The notes under the pieces: model-generated
Told to the model about the DNA's origin: nothing
The model's input: the letters and a program-made list of their open reading frames with translations, nothing else
Database searches by the model: none
DNA from: Pelagibius sp037652055
GTDB taxonomy: Bacteria > Pseudomonadota > Alphaproteobacteria > Kiloniellales > Kiloniellaceae
Reading direction: 5' to 3'
DNA length: 64,000 bases
Assembly: GCF_037652055.1 (NCBI RefSeq)
Contig: NZ_JBBKAH010000012.1
Location: 124,001 to 188,000, forward strand
Shown here: positions 61,640 through 64,000 of the stretch, piece after piece
Position numbering within the stretch: the stretch's first letter is position 1
Layout: each line of letters begins with the position of its first letter
Position numbers and translations under genes: made by a program

Positions 61640-61668
61640 TTGACAGCGCTGTCCTGGACGACAAAGAT
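61640..61668 (+). promoter_or_regulatory. xylF promoter overlapping a perfect palindromic operator
   Basis: TTGACA (61640-61645) is a perfect -35 box and AAAGAT (61663-61668) a weak -10 at 17 bp. The 12 bp perfect palindrome GACAGCGCTGTC (61642-61653) overlaps the -35 box, the expected place for a repressor. A second, 5-3-5 inverted repeat GCGAT-AGC-ATCGC lies at 61679-61691. Confidence 0.6.
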
Positions 61669-61744
61669 GCGTCTAACGGCGATAGCATCGCTTTAACGAA
61701 CAACTGTGGCGGGCAGCCCGTCACGGTATAACGGGGAGGAATTG

Positions 61745-62794
<1,050 letters not shown>

Positions 62795-62828
62795 CTGTCG
62801 TCGGCACCAGGTTCCGCGGGACGCGTTG

Positions 62829-62866
62829 CGGCCGGGCTTCTCCCTCCTGCGGGAGCGGCCCGGCCG
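62829..62866 (+). terminator. Hairpin between xylF and xylH
   Basis: Outer arms CGGCCGGGC (62829-62837) and GCCCGGCCG (62858-62866) are perfect. A two-base internal loop and an inner stem CTCCC/GGGAG with a 6-base loop complete it. It lies 35 bases after the xylF stop, with no T-run, and is likely an attenuator or mRNA stabiliser. Confidence 0.6.
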
Positions 62867-62930
62867 TCCGCGCCCCGGGGCCCGGGCCTTTCAAAGCGGG
62901 CATTCACGGATCGAGTGGGACGGTTAGGGT

Positions 62931-64000
62931 ATGACGAGCGAGGCGGAAGTCGGCGAGCTTGACCGCAAAGGCGCCCAAGCGGGCGGCGCGCGGCGGCCGG
63001 CGCTGCGCCTGCGCCCGCTCGAGGAGGTCGCGCGCCTGACCGGCCTGGACACGCGGCTGCTCGCCATGCTGGGCGCGCTGGTCGTGATCTGGCTGGTGTT
63101 CGATTTCCTCACCGGCGGCATCTTCCTGACGCCGCGCAATCTCTTCAATCTGGCGGTCCAGGGCTCGGCCGTCGGCATCATGGCGACCGGCATGGTGCTG
63201 GTCATCGTGGCCCGCCACATCGACCTTTCGGTCGGCTCGGTGCTCGGCTTCATCGGCATGTCGATCGCTTTCCTGCAGGTCGAGGTGCTGCCGCTGGGCG
63301 CCGCCTGGAACTGGCCGCTGACCATCGTCTTCGGCATCGGCCTGGGCCTGCTGGTGGGTCTGTGGCAGGGGCTCTGGATCGCCTACGGCGGCGTGCCCGC
63401 CTTCGTGGTCACCCTCGGCGGCCTGCTGATCTTCCGCGGCGCCGCCTTCGAGATCACCGACGGGCGCACGGTGGCGCCGCTCGACCCGGTCTACCAACTG
63501 CTCGGCGGCGGCATCGACGGATCGATCGGCGCGACGGCGAGCTGGGCGCTCGGCCTCGTCGCCGTCGGCCTGCTGGCCTTCATCACCATGAAGGTCCGTG
63601 CCAAGCGCCAGCGCTACAACTTTCCTGTGAAGCCGCTGTGGGCGGAGATCATGATGATCGTCGCCTGGTCGGCCCTCATCATCGGCTTCGTCATGGTGAT
63701 GAACGCCTATCCCCGGCCGCGCACCTTCGAGCCGCGCGGCATTCCGGTGCCGGTGCTCATCCTGCTGGCGGTGGTCGTCTTCATGACCTTTGCCGCCCGC
63801 TTCACCAAGTTCGGGCGCTACGTCTTCGCCATGGGCGGCAACCCGGAGGCGGCGGCGCTCTCGGGCATCAACGTGAAGCGCACCACGGTGATGATCTTCA
63901 TGGTGATGGGCGTGCTCTGCGCCATCGCCGCAGTGGTCACCACGGCGCGGCTCAACGCCGGGACCAACTCCATGGGCACTCTGGCGGAGCTCAACGTGAT
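62931..64000 (+). CDS. xylH: Xylose ABC transporter permease (5' part, runs off the window)
   Basis: The frame from ATG 62931 is open to the last base (about 356 codons). After a 40-residue charged N-terminus come repeated membrane helices: LLAMLGALVVIWLVFDFLTG, GIMATGMVLVIVARHIDLSV (the family motif), LGFIGMSIAFLQ, VPAFVVTLGGLLIFRGAAFE, EIMMIVAWSALIIGFVMVMN and FGRYVFAMGGNPEAAALSGI. The long loop between helices and the GNPEAA motif are typical of XylH, which is longer than RbsC. xylG probably lies nearby outside the window. Confidence 0.93.
   Translation, partial: MTSEAEVGELDRKGAQAGGARRPALRLRPLEEVARLTGLDTRLLAMLGALVVIWLVFDFLTGGIFLTPRNLFNLAVQGSAVGIMATGMVLVIVARHIDLSVGSVLGFIGMSIAFLQVEVLPLGAAWNWPLTIVFGIGLGLLVGLWQGLWIAYGGVPAFVVTLGGLLIFRGAAFEITDGRTVAPLDPVYQLLGGGIDGSIGATASWALGLVAVGLLAFITMKVRAKRQRYNFPVKPLWAEIMMIVAWSALIIGFVMVMNAYPRPRTFEPRGIPVPVLILLAVVVFMTFAARFTKFGRYVFAMGGNPEAAALSGINVKRTTVMIFMVMGVLCAIAAVVTTARLNAGTNSMGTLAELNV

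Overview
This 64 kb window is chromosomal DNA of a GC-rich alphaproteobacterium. The signs are an NAD-linked FdsBA formate dehydrogenase, a heterotetrameric sarcosine oxidase, a PAS_5 protein, TRAP and sugar ABC transporters, an Entner-Doudoroff operon, and intergenic palindromes of the type common in Rhodospirillales and Rhizobiales. A Rhodospirillales relative is my best guess, not a firm call. I see no rRNA, tRNA, transposase, integrase, phage gene or CRISPR array. Coding density is high and most operons use ATGA or GTGA overlaps.

Layout. 1-5241: 3' part of fdsB and complete fdsA, then an SDR oxidoreductase behind a hairpin and a 13-codon leader ORF, then an AraC regulator. 5383-14762: PA2779/PA2778-type lipoprotein peptidase pair, a PAS-GGDEF cyclase, an enolase-superfamily enzyme with an iron alcohol dehydrogenase, an unknown membrane protein, a Bcr/CflA-type exporter and a PQQ sugar dehydrogenase. 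15040-21442: zwf-pgl-edd-eda-pgi, a complete Entner-Doudoroff operon. 21439-29257 (minus strand): TauE-like exporter, VOC protein, LysR regulator and soxBDAG. 29400-32447: a low-GC orphan, a DAO oxidoreductase, a PAS_5 protein and an ABM monooxygenase-like protein. 32629-36255: arylsulfotransferase-like protein, YIGPGAG small membrane protein, Oxa1/EMC3-like membrane protein and PAPS-type sulfotransferase. 36415-38847: dimethylglycine dehydrogenase-like flavoprotein. 39464-45309: TRAP transporter, amidase, 56-residue membrane protein and hydroxyacid dehydrogenase. 45356-50017: VanZ-like, PrpF/GalD-like, DUF547, DUF1194 and a small winged-helix-like protein. 50171-52109: phosphonate accessory genes (DUF1045, PhnZ-like HD oxygenase, phnN). 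52448-54272: LpxH-like phosphatase and a GT4 glycosyltransferase. 54649-64000: SMP-30 lactonase, a two-permease sugar ABC transporter, a pentapeptide-repeat protein and xylF-xylH (xylH runs off the end).

How the genes fit together. Sugars enter through the two ABC systems, may be oxidised by the PQQ dehydrogenase and SMP-30 lactonase, and are degraded by the Entner-Doudoroff operon. Sarcosine and dimethylglycine would be demethylated by SoxBDAG and the DMGDH-like enzyme; formate derived from the released C1 unit could be oxidised by FdsBA. The TRAP-amidase-dehydrogenase cluster looks like uptake and breakdown of a carboxylated or amidated compound.

The best candidate for an undescribed system is the four-gene sulfation-like module at 32629-36255. 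The most interesting non-coding signals are a 4 x 11 bp direct repeat at 60692-60735, AGCGCT-centred operators before three sugar genes, hairpins after all three substrate-binding-protein genes, and the hairpin plus leader ORF before the SDR gene.
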